Shown in pieces: positions 1 to 11,870 of a DNA stretch of 64,000 bases. The DNA lies in NCBI GenBank assembly GCA_030248215.1, contig JASANG010000753.1, positions 186,001 to 250,000 on the forward strand, written 5' to 3'. Position 1 is the stretch's first letter; the number at the start of each line of letters is the position of its first letter. The position numbers and the translations under genes were made by a program. Below the pieces are notes generated by a model. That model had not been told where the DNA came from. It saw only the letters and a program-made list of their open reading frames with translations, and ran no database searches. The stretch comes from Enoplolaimus lenunculus (Eukaryota > Nematoda > Enoplea > Enoplida > Thoracostomopsidae).

Positions 1-7
1 AACATAC

Positions 8-3000
8 CTTTGTCGGGAGCATCAGTGGCAAGAAACACAACACTTAAACTGTTATTCGACAAGGCTTCCAGTATTTGATGTGCAGTGCCGTTGATAGTTG
101 GCAGTTCTTTACCATGCGCACGGACGAAATCTTTACGGCGCCAGTGAATGCACAGGTACGGTCCACCTTTTGCAGTACCTTAAAAGTGTAGGAAAAACAA
201 AAATTAACTTTTTAAAGACGACGTGCCAGCACTCGTTTTTCTTAGTGAATTTTTTGCAGCATGAAATCACAGCTGCAATTTGCAACTGGAAGTTTGGTGA
301 TGCATTTGTGATTATGGTTTCAGTTCTGTTTCCAGAATTTTGACGCAAAACGCTGTATGTTTTGACTGTCATTTATCCAAAAATTTTGTGTTTGAAAAAT
401 ACATATATTCAACTGCTTTACTAAATCGAACGTTTAACATTAAGCAATTAAATTTTTACAACTTGTTTCGACTGGAAAACTACTGAATCTTTCTAATCTA
501 CGCTCTAGTTATAGCTAAACTGAATCGGCCCATGTCAAATATGGGCCTGCCAACTGGAGTTCAGAAGTCCAGGAGACAGTAACTTACAAAGCGGAAAGCT
601 TAGACCTACGCTTAGAAGTAGGCTTATGTTTAGGTTTAAGCTTAGGCATAGGTTTAAATTAAGTCTAGGCCTATGTTTAGTAGGTAGGCCCCTATTGTTT
701 ACATTTGCCATTCAATCAAATTAATAATTTTTTGTGAGCCTCGGCCTTTATTATTTAAAGATAGCTTCCAAAACACAAACGACCCAACAAGTAAGAAACA
801 ACCTTTATAAATTCAATCGGTATGAAAAAGTAAAAAAACTTTACCATGGGCAGGCTCCATTTCTCTCCAGTCTTCGGTCAACAGAGTTTGATCCGTATCA
901 TCGGTTGAATCTAAATACTCTCGCCGAAATTCATCTCCAATTTCACGCAACTTTACCGCAAATCTAAAAGTCAATTTTAAAGAAAATGAAAGAATGCTGG
1001 GATGAGAAAAGCAAAATACTACAAAGAACAATAAGCTCATAACATAGAACTAAACTTATATTACCACGAGTGTATACACCACTTTCTCTTAAAGTAATTT
1101 ATTTTTTCGCTGAATGTTCAGCGTGCCCAACGTTTTTGTCTGTTATAAAGTTCATAATTGTTGCTGAAACACTGAAATTATTTAATGCAAAAGTGCATTT
1201 AAGTCTCGCTGGCTTACATATGTTAAAAGTAGCTGCAACGTATCAAAACTTGAACATCTTGACTTGCCCTGAAATGTAATCACAGCAAGATGTTAAAAAC
1301 GCTCACTTGTAAAAACTAATTTTGTAAAATTTGGCGCAACCATAAGTGTCCGGTATCCGATAGGTATACGCCGAACACCGGAACCGGATACGGATATCCG
1401 TTTTTGCCGGATATTAAACCGGAACCAGATATCCGATCGTATTCTGAAAGAACATACCGCATACTACGCCTCGCGGCCCAATAATTTTTATCACCGAACC
1501 AATCATGAAGCACTGTTTCACCACGATCGAGCATAATTGATCTGAAAAATATTTAACCTAAAAATACAAAACTATTTCCAATTTTATGGTGATTAATACA
1601 GCACTAAAGAGTCAACTGTCCAACATAATTTCGCGCTATAAATAAAACTCACTAAGCTTGTGTTTTGCATTCCTGTATCAAACTTCAGCTCTGATAAAAT
1701 TACTTAACCCCACAACCAATAAAGACGTTTTAAATGCTATGACTTAACACTAATATATTAAATAAAAGGTTACATGTGATGTAAACCACGTTGATAAGTT
1801 ATTGAGAAAAGATAAAAAACAAAATGTCAAATACTGCAAAAAATAAAAATAATATTATACTTTATGTGGACATAATTCCGTCTGGAAAAACCCCTGCCAC
1901 CGTTCCTCATAGCTATACGCTAATCCGTTTTTAAAACTTTGAGGCAAAAAATACCACAGTTCTGTACCGGACAAACAAACAAATCAATAAACAAAACTAA
2001 TTCACTACCAAAAATATTTCATTTGTGTTTGACAGTATAATGAAAATGAAGCGGATCAAGTACATTGTTAGCAAGTGCTTCAAAATTTATAACAAAACTT
2101 ACTCACACTGCAGTTTGATTCTTTTGAGCGAGCAAAGGCACTAAAGTCGAACTTTGGCCTTGAACCGAAAGACATTCAAATTTTTTAGCGTACACTTCAT
2201 CACGATAACCAAAAAACCAACCGCGCCACAAGCCTAAATAACTAGCAACCTATTTGAGGTTAATAAATTGTCAGAAACTTACCGACTTACCGAAATATAT
2301 TTACACAACACATATACGCAGCAAACTTTGATTTGAATATACACCACAAATCTTTTATCCGAATAAAAAAGACAAGGGTCGCGTTATACTTCTATAATAT
2401 TACAACGCCATACGGCACCGTGCAGCATAGGGTACGAATTCTTGCAGTACTGTAATGTATACCACTTTGTAATTAAAATCTTTTACTTGCACAACGGATA
2501 TACGGTGTTATATCGTGTTATGATGTTTTAAATATGAAACCTAACATTTTTATCAAAGTTTCACAAAAGAGAAATTTAATTGCAATTTACTATATACCTT
2601 TATCATTTTGGTAGTAGTGATTTGAATCTATACAAGGGCGGTAGTCGAACTTTTCTTCCCATTTACCGTCTTTCCAACCTTCGGCATAATGCTGAAGATA
2701 GTATACATGATCGATAGCATGTTGACCCGTTTCTAAAATATCAAAAGTATTCATGATGCGACCGGATATCCGCAAAAACAGACATCCGGTTCTGCCGGAT
2801 ATGTATAGCTAAAAATTATGTCATACATTTTTACGTATTTATGACTAATATTACAATTTATAACCAGGGGCCAGGGATGGGCGGTCTCGATGAAAAACCG
2901 AGGCCGAGACCTGACTACCGAGAGCTTTCAAGGAAAGTCTCGGTCTAAGTCAATTTTTGATCACCAACGAAAAAATTAAAATTTTCAAAATAACCTATTT

Positions 3001-5408
3001 CTATTGCTTTTTCATAGTTTTTATGTTCTTTACAGGTTTTTGCATTTTTCATAACCTTTTTGTTTTTTTCAGAATATCTGCTCATAATTATTGCTCAATT
3101 ATAAAATTTCATAACTTCACAGAAAACTTTCATTCAGCAGCCATCACTTTTACTTCAACAATACAGTTTATACACTTGCTAAATCCTCGACTTATAGTCT
3201 CGGTTCCAAAGACAGTGCTAAATACGAATACCGAGACTGACCAAGTCCGAGACTTCCATCCGTCCCTGTTTATCACATTGATTTTTTCTATATGACAAAA
3301 ACCGTGTCATCGAACGTAGTTAATGCAAAACACTGTGCATACAAAATAACAACAAATATTACAGGAAGCCCTACAGAATCAATGTGATTCGGGTTTACCT
3401 TTTATTTAAATATGACCCTGTCCACCGGTTCTGGCTGGTACAACCGGTATAGCAACCAATGTACCGGAAACGGAACCGAAAGAAAAAAATACGGCATTTT
3501 CCAACAGAACCATTTAGTGCAAAATATCTGTTGCCGAAAAACTAATTTTCAATGCAATTAGTAAACATTAGCTGGGTTTCTGAAATCTTACTTAAGTATT
3601 TACCTAAGTTTTACTTAAGTCGTTACTTACGCCGCCGACATAAGTAAATGCTTAAATTTTTGCGCGAAAACAAATAAACGGCAAATGTCAGCCATTGTCA
3701 TAACAGAAAAAACGTTTGCTTTATATTAAGTAGGCACGATCTACAATTTTAATTTAGACCACGGTTAGTGTACTTGAACGGTTAATATGTATATAATCTA
3801 TCACATATAGTCAGCGACTTAAGTATTTCTTAAACTAAGTACACTTTTAAAAACGACAAAATGGATAAGTAAACCACGTACTTAAGTGCAAAGACGAACT
3901 TAAACCTTCGAGTGAGGGGCTTACGTTTGACGCTTTGACCGAGTGAAGCCCCAACTTGAGTATCAAACAACCACACATACATACATATATATACACGAAT
4001 ATATAAAGAACTTACAGCAGCTTGTTTTGTTCGAAAGCAATTAAAACATAAAGCTGCGAGTTATCGTCGCAAAAACTGGAACGTTCAAGTACCAGCAGCA
4101 AGTTTTAGATGTAAAAACTTGCACTTGCAAATTGAAGCTACGAGCACTCGTTCCAAAAAGTTGCACGTCTGAATGAGACTTAACAATTTTTAGTAAACTT
4201 TCAATAATCTAAAAGCACCACCGACAGCATAATGAAAACTGAAAGCAAGAAAATATTTCTTTTTCAACTTGGCCTAAGCCATAGGCATATATACAACATT
4301 ATAATCAGTTTTCTAACCTCAACTTCTACATAAACCAACAATCAAAAAATTACCTTGAAGAAATTGTTGAAACTCTATCACCGGTACAAATCGATTTAGA
4401 CTTTGTATATCAAAAAATGTTGACCAAGGAATGCGGAATTGCTTTTCACGTAAATGCGACGTTTGCCAATGATATATTGCGCCCCATGGTGGCAAAACAA
4501 GTATAAAGTTATGGCCTAGAACAGAAGTTACGTTTAATTTATATGTGAGATAACTAACTTATAATAAATGACGGCTCCCAGAATCAGAGTGGACACAACA
4601 GTTTTTATAAGCGACTGCAACTCATGTACAAACAAAATTACCGATACCGATTCGTAAAGGGTAAATTAAGATAACTCGGCGATTGTGGCAAAAAATTGTA
4701 AAATGTAAAAATATATACAGTAGTCGTAGTGGGCCTACACGGCACACGCATGTATTGCGCGAAACTAGTGCCCACTTAGAGACAATATGTTTAACAAATG
4801 TGATAACGGGAATAGTTAAACACACCTTTGTTACGAAGCTGACGCACCAAATTTGCAATTCTCATATAGACATCACGTCGCAGATTAAAGCCTTCACCCA
4901 TATTTACATCGTAAAGCAAATATCGTCGTTCCTGGAAGAAATACATATTAATAATTAGGGCGCAACCGCAATTTCAAAATACTAGGAGCGGAATCAAACG
5001 CTAAAAGCAACTCAGACAAAAAACGATTTCTAGTGCAATTTAACTGAAAATATGACCACCGCATAATTTTTCCCAAGATATAACACCACATGTAGCAACT
5101 GAATTTTTGAATTGTAGTGCCACAAACTATCTTTTATGAAATTCTGTAATTCGTCTACCTCCTGCATGCATGTATATGTTTGTGTAACAGATTAGGTATA
5201 TCAAAACCATAATGCGTTATGCTTATGCTAGAGCGGCCACACCTGGAACAACAGGGCGCCGAGAGGGAGTCACAAACAACAAGTTAATAACCCGTACCTC
5301 AGCCACGCTAAAATTGGCTTCATCCACGACACTAATGGTGGCATCGTCGCTGACAACAAAAGTTGTCGTGACCAAGGCAGATAATATAAGCACCAGATTC
5401 ATGAACAT
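8..5408 (-). CDS. POFUT2: POFUT2-like protein O-fucosyltransferase, eight exons, 3' end off window
   Basis: Seen: eight exons on the minus strand, in coding order 5408-5298, 4931-4826, 4515-4354, 2732-2598, 2233-2107, 1541-1458, 963-845 and 178-8. All borders are AG/GT and every junction phase agrees, giving 338 codons. The first exon encodes a hydrophobic signal peptide ([13 protein letters not shown]). Then come [64 protein letters not shown] and [14 protein letters not shown]. Known: POFUT2 is an ER enzyme that adds O-fucose to thrombospondin type 1 repeats; the Glu in EGFN and an Arg of the HxRR motif are catalytic, and both are present here. Vertebrate POFUT2 is about 429 aa, so roughly 90 C-terminal residues (after FLATDAPDK) should lie beyond position 1. 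The next exon is off the window because a donor GTATGT follows position 8. The start at 5408 is chosen as the first ATG before the signal peptide; a second ATG is at 5402. The last acceptor is TTTTAAG, slightly unusual. Introns carry an hAT-like element (2865-3268) and repeat remnants. Confidence 0.93.
527..700 (+). repeat. Decayed T-core element remnant
   Basis: Starts with GGCCCATGTC and contains a run of degenerate TTAGGC hexamers (CTTAGGCATAGG, AGTAGGCTTATG). No matching right end is visible. It lies in the POFUT2 intron between the last two visible exons. Confidence 0.5.
1344..1420. repeat. CCGGATATCC-rich repeat fragment
   Basis: Several CCGGATA/TATCCG words close together in the POFUT2 intron just 3' of the 1458-1541 exon. 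The same vocabulary recurs at 2757-2810 and 24316-24590, so this is probably a remnant of a dispersed hAT-like family. Borders uncertain. Confidence 0.4.
2757..2812. repeat. CCGGATATCC-rich repeat fragment
   Basis: GACCGGATATCCGC ... ACATCCGGTTCTGCCGGATATG forms a short imperfect inverted repeat 25 bp upstream of the POFUT2 exon acceptor at 2732. Related words occur at 1344-1420 and 24316-24590. Confidence 0.4.
2865..3268. mobile_element. hAT-like non-autonomous element, CCGAGAC-rich
   Basis: Begins CAGGGGCCAGGGATGGGCGG and ends CATCCGTCCCTG. Flanking octamers TTTATAAC (2857-2864) and TTTATCAC (3269-3276) agree at 7 of 8 positions, so this is a target-site duplication. The subterminal parts repeat CCGAGAC/GTCTCGG in both orientations. 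CAGGG termini with 8-bp duplications are typical of hAT transposons. There is no transposase reading frame. It sits inside a POFUT2 intron. Confidence 0.75.
4015..4180. repeat. Fragment of CTTGCA-rich inverted-repeat element
   Basis: Contains the words AAAAACTTGCACTTGCAA and AAGCTGCGAG shared with the full copies at 17556-17825, 28052-28338 and 56446-56742. Diverged and without clear ends; lies in a POFUT2 intron. Confidence 0.4.
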
Positions 5409-6289
5409 CTCCACTACGACAATGCGCCACACAATGGGCAATAAAAAGCGTGCTACGTGAACCCAAACTATTAGTAAATCTTCACATAAACAAACAGGCA
5501 GAACCTATTTATCTTAAGCTCATCAAATCCACAGTTAAACATAAACGAATTGCAGGGCGGCCATAAATAATTTTTTGCTAGTTCGTAACGTACATTTTTG
5601 TTTAGGCTTATCTTCAAACTCATGAGCGCGCACTGGATAATGAATCTGGCGCTCATGGGCCATGGCATCAAAACCTCTTAAGAACACCCCAGTTTTCAGC
5701 TGCAAACTTTCAAACTAAAACCAGTTGCACCGTAACCTAACCAACTTAAGACAGCACTAGCTACGCAATTATATCCGCAACGCATGCGTTAACGTATGAG
5801 TTGCATTAGGCATATTTCGCTAATTTCAATGAAATCAAGATTACACTGATATTGATACGCTTGAGTTAATGAAATGATTTTTAAGTAACTGTTTCATATT
5901 TTAATTTGAATTAATGCCGTTTCCGAACATGAGGAGGACATGGCAGGCTACCTGTTTAAAGAGCCTGGTTTTTGTCCTGTTGACAACATAAAAGATGTGT
6001 ATATTGTACTGCGTGGGCTGTATTAGTGCAAAAATTGAACAAAGCGTCTGTTGCACCACATTATTAAGTCTATGGAGTATTGCCTCACGTATTTGGTTTG
6101 AAAGTTGAACATTGAATCATGAATATTTTTACGAAAACTTGTAAAGTACTTAGTCTTTTGAACTTTTTGGTCGGTTATAATACTCATTTAATTTGAGTCG
6201 CACTGTTAGGTTTATTATTTTGTTTAAAATTTCGACTCAAGTTTTATCGACTGTTGAAAAATGAAAATTTTGTTTATTGTGTGTGCCTC
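5409..6289. other. Upstream of POFUT2: no gene or repeat recognised
   Basis: This is the region 5' of the POFUT2 start codon, so its promoter and any 5' UTR exon should lie here, but I see no TATA box, CpG cluster or other motif I can defend. Short open frames here have no splice or homology support. Confidence 0.4.
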
Positions 6290-6905
6290 GTAAATTATGC
6301 GTGCTCTAACCTCGAGTACACCGTGTGGAAAAATACATTGGCTATTGACGCTTGCCTATTGCTATGTTTTAAAAAGATTTCAAACGACATCAAGTTATTT
6401 TCAAAATTACAAGTAGTCGACTTTGAAAAATTATTTTCCAAGATCGCATTTCAAAATATAACGTGATTTTATTTCTAGTTTAAAAACACCTACTGTTTGG
6501 AACTAGTGACGCCGTAACACACACTCGTGAAAATTGAAAATATAGCAGTTGAAGTTTACTCGTTACTTGATGTGTACCTATCGACGCTTTCCTGAAATAT
6601 AGTCAACATTTACATTTAATAGTATAAAATCGAAAAAATCAGTTGCTTTGAAATTCGTTGAGCTGCGAACCACAACTACTATGTTTTATGAATGCCGCAA
6701 ACGTCAGCTACTAGTAATTTTGAAAATCGTCGACAACGGCTCCTAAATTTGTCAAAATTGCAATCTACGATTAGTAATATTCGATTTTTTAAAACTTTGA
6801 AATTTAAGGGCGTGCTACTGGCTGTTTTTAAATCAACGTAAGTCGTCGTCAATTGCTGATGCATTTTTCCATACGGTGTACACGAGATAGTGGGGAGCAC
6901 GCATT
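6290..6905. repeat. Imperfect long inverted repeat
   Basis: The arm at about 6312-6450 (CTCGAGTACACCGTGTGG then AAAAATACATTGGC) matches the reverse complement of about 6690-6893 (CTCGTGTACACCGTATGG then AAAAATGCATCAGC). Similarity continues through TTTTCAAAATTACAAGTAGTCGAC versus its counterpart. The spacer is about 240 bp. No duplicated target or coding capacity is visible. It could be an old foldback element. Confidence 0.6.
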
Positions 6906-6909
6906 ACTG

Positions 6910-7345
6910 TATTGACCCGAATAAGAGGGGGGTAATAAGAGGGGGTCCCCATTTTGGGCCCGAATAAATAGGAGTCCGTATCCCTAATAGGAGTCCGTAA
7001 GCGTATAGAGTCCCTAAACCCTAATTAGAGTCCATAAATGTTAATTAACCCTAATTGCTGCGCATAAATGACTCCAGAACCAAATAATATGAGCTCGAAA
7101 CTTTAAGGCGTACTTAAATATTGAAAGTACATTCCTAAGTATATCCTTGAATTGTCGCTCAAGCTATTGACACAAGACAAATAAACGTTTAATTCAACGG
7201 GTAATTGCAGTACCGGATATATATCAGTAACGATGGGCGGCGGAGCGTGGGTTAAAAATAAATAACAGTTCGTAACCGAATAACAAGGGGAGTACCCTCT
7301 GGAGAAGCCAAATATCAGTCGCCCTCCTGCTGAAAAGATCTTGCA
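6910..7345 (+). repeat. Dispersed repeat K (GACCCGAATAAGAGGGG), copy 1
   Basis: Begins TGACCCGAATAAGAGGGG and shares long stretches with 12912-13215 (for example GACAAATAAACGTTTAATTC) and with the reverse complement of 30297-30612 (for example CTCTGGAGAAGCCAAATA). Class unknown; the 30297-30612 copy has GACCCGAATAAG at both ends in inverse orientation, so it is probably a TIR element. Confidence 0.65.
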
Positions 7346-7811
7346 ACCGGCACATTCCATCCTGTTTGGGAATATATCATAGCGTTTATGGTGGCACTAG
7401 GCCAGTTTCAACTCTTGTACACTTTCCCACCACATTTAAAGATTAACACTTTTGGAATAGGCTTAAGCTCAGACATTACTTAAAGGTTTACGCAAAGGCT
7501 CAAGTGCCAAAGCCTTTTCTCAAACCTAAAGGTTATTCTGAGCTGAAGCCTAAGCTTGTTAGATGGTAATATTAAGAGACCGACTTTTGCTTTACCTTTA
7601 CATTTATTAATTTGAAAACTGAATAATAAACATATTTCTCGGAAATAAGGTAAATATGGTAAGAACAATAAATTTATAGGTTTGCTACTTATTTTCATGA
7701 GAAATATACAGGATTGACAGATGTCTCAAGTAGAATAATGAAGGATTTGTTACAATTTTGTTATAATTCAAAGTTTACCGGAGCTTTTTGAACTCTATTG
7801 AGTTGAAAATA
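7346..7811. other. No gene seen
   Basis: AT-rich sequence with weak TTAGGC-like traces at 7455-7560 (AGGCTTAAGCTCAG). Nothing else recognisable. Confidence 0.4.
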
Positions 7812-7956
7812 CTTAAAGATAGTAAACTGACAATGTTTCGCTTAAAGATAGTAAACTGAAAAATTTTCGCTTAAAGATAGTAAACTGAAAATTTTTCGCT
7901 TAAAGATAGTAAACTGAAAAATTTTCGCTTAAAGATAGTAAACTGAAAATTTTTCG
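7812..7956 (+). repeat. 29-bp minisatellite, five units
   Basis: Five tandem units of 29 bp containing CTTAAAGATAGTAAACTG. Units alternate slightly in the A/T run before TTTCG. The first unit is the most diverged (ACTGACAATG). Confidence 0.9.
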
Positions 7957-8152
7957 CTTAAGTATCATTTGGCAAAAAAATATTGTAAAAAGTTTTTACC
8001 TTCAAACTTAGATATTTATATAACCAGGATACATCCGGATATCTGCATTTGGTTGCGACTTCGGCAGCAATTTTTAGACACGGAACCGCACGCAATAATA
8101 ACGAAATTTCCGGCGAGATACGCGAACAAGAACGTACAAAAACGCAACTTTA

Positions 8153-8788
8153 CACACAAAAATGTTTTCTGATATTCGCGAAACATTGTCTTAAATTGAC
8201 GACAATTATGTGTTAATCTATAGAATTGCGACATATCTGTCTCGAATGCAAGACAATAGTTTCAGGAATTTTTCAGAAATCTATCATCTGCAATTTTTAA
8301 CACTTAAATGTCTTAAATTTAAGAGTACGTTATAAATGATTAAAGACAAATTTTTCTGAAATATAAAGAAAAATATGTCCGAAATAAAAAACTTGTTTTG
8401 CTAATTTTTGAGACACATATGTCTTAGAAACAACATTTGCCAGAAAGTCGCCTTCAAGATTGGGAGTTAATCTCAACCAAATTGCCTAATTTACATCCTA
8501 AAATACGTCTAAGATGTAAACTTAGGTTGAGAACCTGAGTTCAACCCGAAATATCTTTGAAATTAGACTCTCTTCATATAAATGGAGCAACTTTTTTGCA
8601 TACATTAAAATCCGAAAATAAATTGTAAATACTAAATTTTTGAATATAAGATATTTTATCTTCTAACCATTTCAGTCACAAATTTCTGAGCTGTTTAAGG
8701 CTATTGATGTCTAAAATATATACAATACATTAATGTCTTGAAAATTTAAGTAAGTAAGAATCCTGAAATTTCAAGACTATTTTACGTG
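8153..8788. mobile_element. TA-MITE family 4 (AAGAC/GTCTT-rich), copy 1
   Basis: Flanked by TA (8151-8152 and 8789-8790), begins CACACAAAAATG and ends TTTTACGTG. The body is full of AAGACA/TGTCTT words in both orientations. Its middle (for example AATATCTTTGAAAT reversed, TACATCTTAGACG) matches the reverse complement of the copy at 34817-35500. No coding capacity. Confidence 0.65.
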
Positions 8789-9375
8789 TAGTATTAAATC
8801 TTAATACAAAATTTTGGTTTTGATTCCTGCTGCAGAGGAATAAGTATGTTAGATAACTGGAACATCACCCGATCCCTGTCGACGTGCAAAGCCTGGATGG
8901 TTCCCAGTTCGATAAGCCAGCGGCTAAAATATTGAAAAGCGGCTATTTTTATAGAACCTACAGTGACATATTACACTTTTGCTTATTGAATACGAAACCA
9001 AAAAATACCGGAATTGAATGCTTTTTTTGCGAAATCGGTTAAAACGATTTTGTCTGACAAAAAGGCCCCCGACCGGAAATGTCTAATTGTCGGTCACAGC
9101 GGCGTCGAAATATTTATGGTGAAACTACCAAGTCGAGATGCAACAAGTATAATACGTATCCGTGTATTTTTGGTGCAATATATTCTCAGTTTTCGAATAG
9201 CAAAGCATATTAACACATCAGGTTTGGCGGATTCAGGAATTTCTAAAAACGGGATCTTCGAAAAACTCTCGAGCGAAAAACTAAACGCCGAGTTTGTGCT
9301 TCACCTAAGTATACAAAATCTTGGTTTGGATCGGTATTGGGGTAGGGGTTAGGCCCCCCTTAGGATCCGCCAGTG
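8789..9375. repeat. Remnants of dispersed repeat M
   Basis: AATCTTAATACAAAATTTTGG at 8806 on and the block near 9230-9375 (GCGAAAAACTAAACGCCGAG, then a GGATCCGCC end) share words with 14230-14320, 15245-15375, 26060-26190, 34050-34150 and 54280-54360. These look like pieces of one retroposon or repeat of unknown class. The 112-codon open frame at 9014-9352 has no ATG at its start and no homology I recognise; I do not call it a gene. Confidence 0.4.
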
Positions 9376-9518
9376 CATATATCACAGGCACGCAGCAAAC
9401 CGTCGGCAGATTAACAATGGGCAAACCTGAACCGTGCGCTACGCACACTTTTAACTGGGGTATCGGCTATAAAATATAGTACCAAAATTTTAGGCTCAAC
9501 TTTTGTATCACGTATATA

Positions 9519-9721
9519 CACTGGAGAAAATGGTGAGTCAAATTGACTCTTTCCAAAATAGGCTTTTCCTGACTCCACAAACTGCGTCAAAAATTGACAC
9601 GGCTTGAATCAAATTCGACTCACAGTTTGACTCTGGCGGAGTCGAATTTTGACTCGGTTTGTGTAGTCAGAAAAAAGCCTCTTTCGGAGAGAGTCAGTTT
9701 GACTCACCAATTTTTGGAGTG
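9519..9721. mobile_element. TA-MITE family 2 (GAGTCA-rich), copy 1
   Basis: TA at 9517-9518 and 9722-9723, ends CACTGGAGAAAATGG and TTTTTGGAGTG. It is an almost perfect palindrome made of GAGTCA/TGACTC words; left and right arms match around AGGCTTTTCCTGACT and AGTCAGAAAAAAGCCT. Non-coding. Confidence 0.85.
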
Positions 9722-9724
9722 TAA

Positions 9725-10161
9725 GTACAACATACAGATTGTTTTATGAAATTCAGTTGTTTTACTGTAAAACTATCAAAACTGTTGTGAACTTTCACTC
9801 AAAAAGGGGTTGACCGGTGATAAACCCCCGTCAAAATTATTTGACAGGACGGAGGAACTGGCTAAAATATTCCACTGGCCTCGCAGAAAATATCACGGGG
9901 TAACTCGACGGCACACGGTCCGGCTTGTAGGGTAACTTAGCATTGTTGTTCGCTGAATTTTTTTAATTTGGGGGGGGGCAGTTATATGTTTTTTGGTCTA
10001 TTGTGGAATTTCATTAAATCGAAATGTCTGGCCGTCTATGGTACGAGTTCCGAAATTGCAGAATCTTCTATGAAAGACAAAAGATAAATAATTAATCCGA
10101 GATGTTTAATATAATTATGTCAACAAAAATGCTACTCCGTTCGTGCAGTGTTTACTTGTTG
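9725..10161. other. No gene seen
   Basis: Contains a short G-rich run (9970-9978) and no recognisable repeat or coding exon. Confidence 0.4.
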
Positions 10162-10169
10162 CAAACCCG

Positions 10170-10402
10170 GGCCAATGTAAAGAACAGGGGCGGAACAGTA
10201 TTATAAGCATATTCCTAAGCCTAAACGTTAGCCTAAACCTAAGTCTAAGCGTAAGAATGAGCATATTCCTAAGCCTAAGCCTAAGCGTAAGCCTAAGTCT
10301 AAAAGCCTAAGCCTAAGCCAAGGAAAAAAATTAGTCTAAAGCTTAAGGTTACTCTATTGCAGTACCACAAACAGACCTTCCGCCCCTGATTTTACATGTA
10401 CC
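10170..10402 (+). mobile_element. T-core element, subfamily a
   Basis: Left end GGCCAATGTAAAGAACAGGG, right end CGCCCCTGATTTTACATGTACC. Target duplication CAAACCCG / CAAACCCT (7 of 8). The core has two blocks of CCTAAG hexamers separated by a CGTAAGAATGAGCATATT spacer. Confidence 0.88.
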
Positions 10403-10653
10403 CAAACCCTGTAGCCAGCCGAATGCAATTTTAATGTGCCGAATATCTTCCGATAGGACGTACGCTGATTTCGCAGTATACAAGGTAGTATTAACTCATT
10501 GGTCAACAATTTTTCAGGGGAGGTTGAAACAATCCGTCCTATCACTGGTTAAGGGTCTGTCTTATTGGTTATAACATTGTACAAACAAACCAAAAGATTC
10601 GTAGTACTGAAATTGTTACTTACTCTTTTACGCAAAATTATGATGTGAATGTA

Positions 10654-10899
10654 CACGCAAAAAATTATTTCTGAATTTATTCAGTAGAGTATTTTCTGCG
10701 GCAAATCTGAAAAGTTTTTCTGATATTTTAGACAATTTTTCTAAAAATAACTGGAAAACGTTTATTTTCAGACTTTATTTCAAAACTTTTCTGCAATCTT
10801 TTATGTTATAACAGAAATACTTTTCAAGTGCACCATGCTAATTATATTTCTAAAATGTGAGAAATTTTTTCTTAAATATCAGAAATATTATTTTGAGTG
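10654..10899. mobile_element. TA-MITE family 3 (TTTCTGAA-rich), copy 1
   Basis: TA on both sides (10652-10653, 10900-10901), ends CACGCAAAAAATTATTTCTG and AATATTATTTTGAGTG. The body repeats TTTCTGA/TCAGAAA. Two other copies at 26768-27011 and 47600-47845 are colinear over the whole length. Confidence 0.85.
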
Positions 10900-11039
10900 T
10901 ACACTGAAAACTTTTCAATTTGCCAGTATTAATTGCATTTCAAAGCTTCACAATTGGTTTATCATGCGTTATAGTCATACTTGCAGGTAGAGTTGATAGC
11001 CAGCAGAGTGTAAACAGATGGTAAACCTTTCTCACATGA

Positions 11040-11195
11040 ATATTTGCAATTTCTCAAGAGATGTAATTTCAGGGTAAGATTTGATCCCCAGTCTAACGGG
11101 TGGGCGGCGTTTACGATGACCACTTAGCTGTAGGAGCATGACGCTCGAGCCCGAGGGTGCTGTCACGTCTTGTGGAGATTTTGCACTGCGCATAT
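11040..11195 (-). repeat. tRNA-derived SINE, family S2, minus-strand copy
   Basis: Reading minus, ACAAGACGTGACAGC leads into CTCGGGCTCGAGCGT, a tRNA-like head with A box (TAGCTAAGTGGTCATCG type) and a decayed B box. It matches the plus-strand copy at 14446-14600 closely. The head is too decayed to be a functional tRNA. Confidence 0.65.
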
Positions 11196-11440
11196 ATGTT
11201 ATAAATGTTCAACACTCCTCACAATGTGTGTATTGCTCGTGCATTATTGTATTTAGTTGCTCACAGTATACTCTATGAGTGAAAGGGATAAAAGTAATGG
11301 AAACCTAAATAAATAGGGATCAAAATAACGGAAACGGAAACGAAATGGGACATTCGTTTACGCCTTGATAGCCAACATTGTAGCCTGTAAGTACAATATA
11401 TTAATTAACCGATTGACAATCAACAGCGGAGCCACGTGTC

Positions 11441-11501
11441 AGGATGCATGGCGCAGTGGTTGAGCGTTCGTCTAATGATCTGTAGGTCATGTTTTCAAGA
11501 T
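11441..11501 (+). repeat. tRNA-derived SINE head, family S3
   Basis: ATGGCGCAGTGGTTGAGCG is a good Pol III A box and GGTCATGTTTTCAAG a weak B box. A relative lies at 52091-52165 (GTGGCGCAGTGGTCGAGTG). It stops abruptly at the left end of the hAT-like element at 11502. Confidence 0.5.
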
Positions 11502-11870
11502 AGGATGTAACCGGATATGCGTTTTCGTTTCCGGTACAAATCGGTGTCCGTTTCCGTTTCTGTTATAGAAATAACGGAAATATTAGCGTTACGTTCAAAA
11601 TTCGTTATTAATTCGTATGCATCTCGGGATTTTTCATGTACAGTTATGCTGAAATTTTCCAATACAAAATAAAAGAAAATGAAATTCATTCAAAATCGTA
11701 AAAATTTCGATGCATCCGCCGCCGCTTTGGTTTAAAATGCTTGAAAAACCAGTGCATATATGCACGCCTCTACAATTGTGTTGGCAGGAAAATAAAACAT
11801 TTTATGAAACTTTTACACTGCAGTATTCATTTTCGGTTTCCGTTATTTTTACTATCCGTTTACTACCCTG
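11502..11870. mobile_element. hAT-like element, TTTCCG-rich family, copy 1
   Basis: Left end AGGATGTAACCGG, right end TATCCGTTTACTACCCTG. The subterminal regions repeat TTTCCGTT and GTTTCCG. Close relative at 16469-16677. No transposase frame. Duplicated target not clear for this copy. Confidence 0.6.

Noticed and set aside
5223-5441. Longer POFUT2 N terminus starting at 5441
   Set aside because: That codon is TTG, not ATG; the first in-frame ATG followed by a good signal peptide is at 5408, and the frame downstream of 5298 is intron.
7812-7956. CRISPR-like array
   Set aside because: Units are contiguous without spacers and the genome is animal; it is a minisatellite. The same applies to 54553-55485 and 52932-53347.
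9014-9352. 112-codon plus-strand frame as a gene
   Set aside because: Starts without ATG and overlaps repeat M words shared with several non-coding copies.
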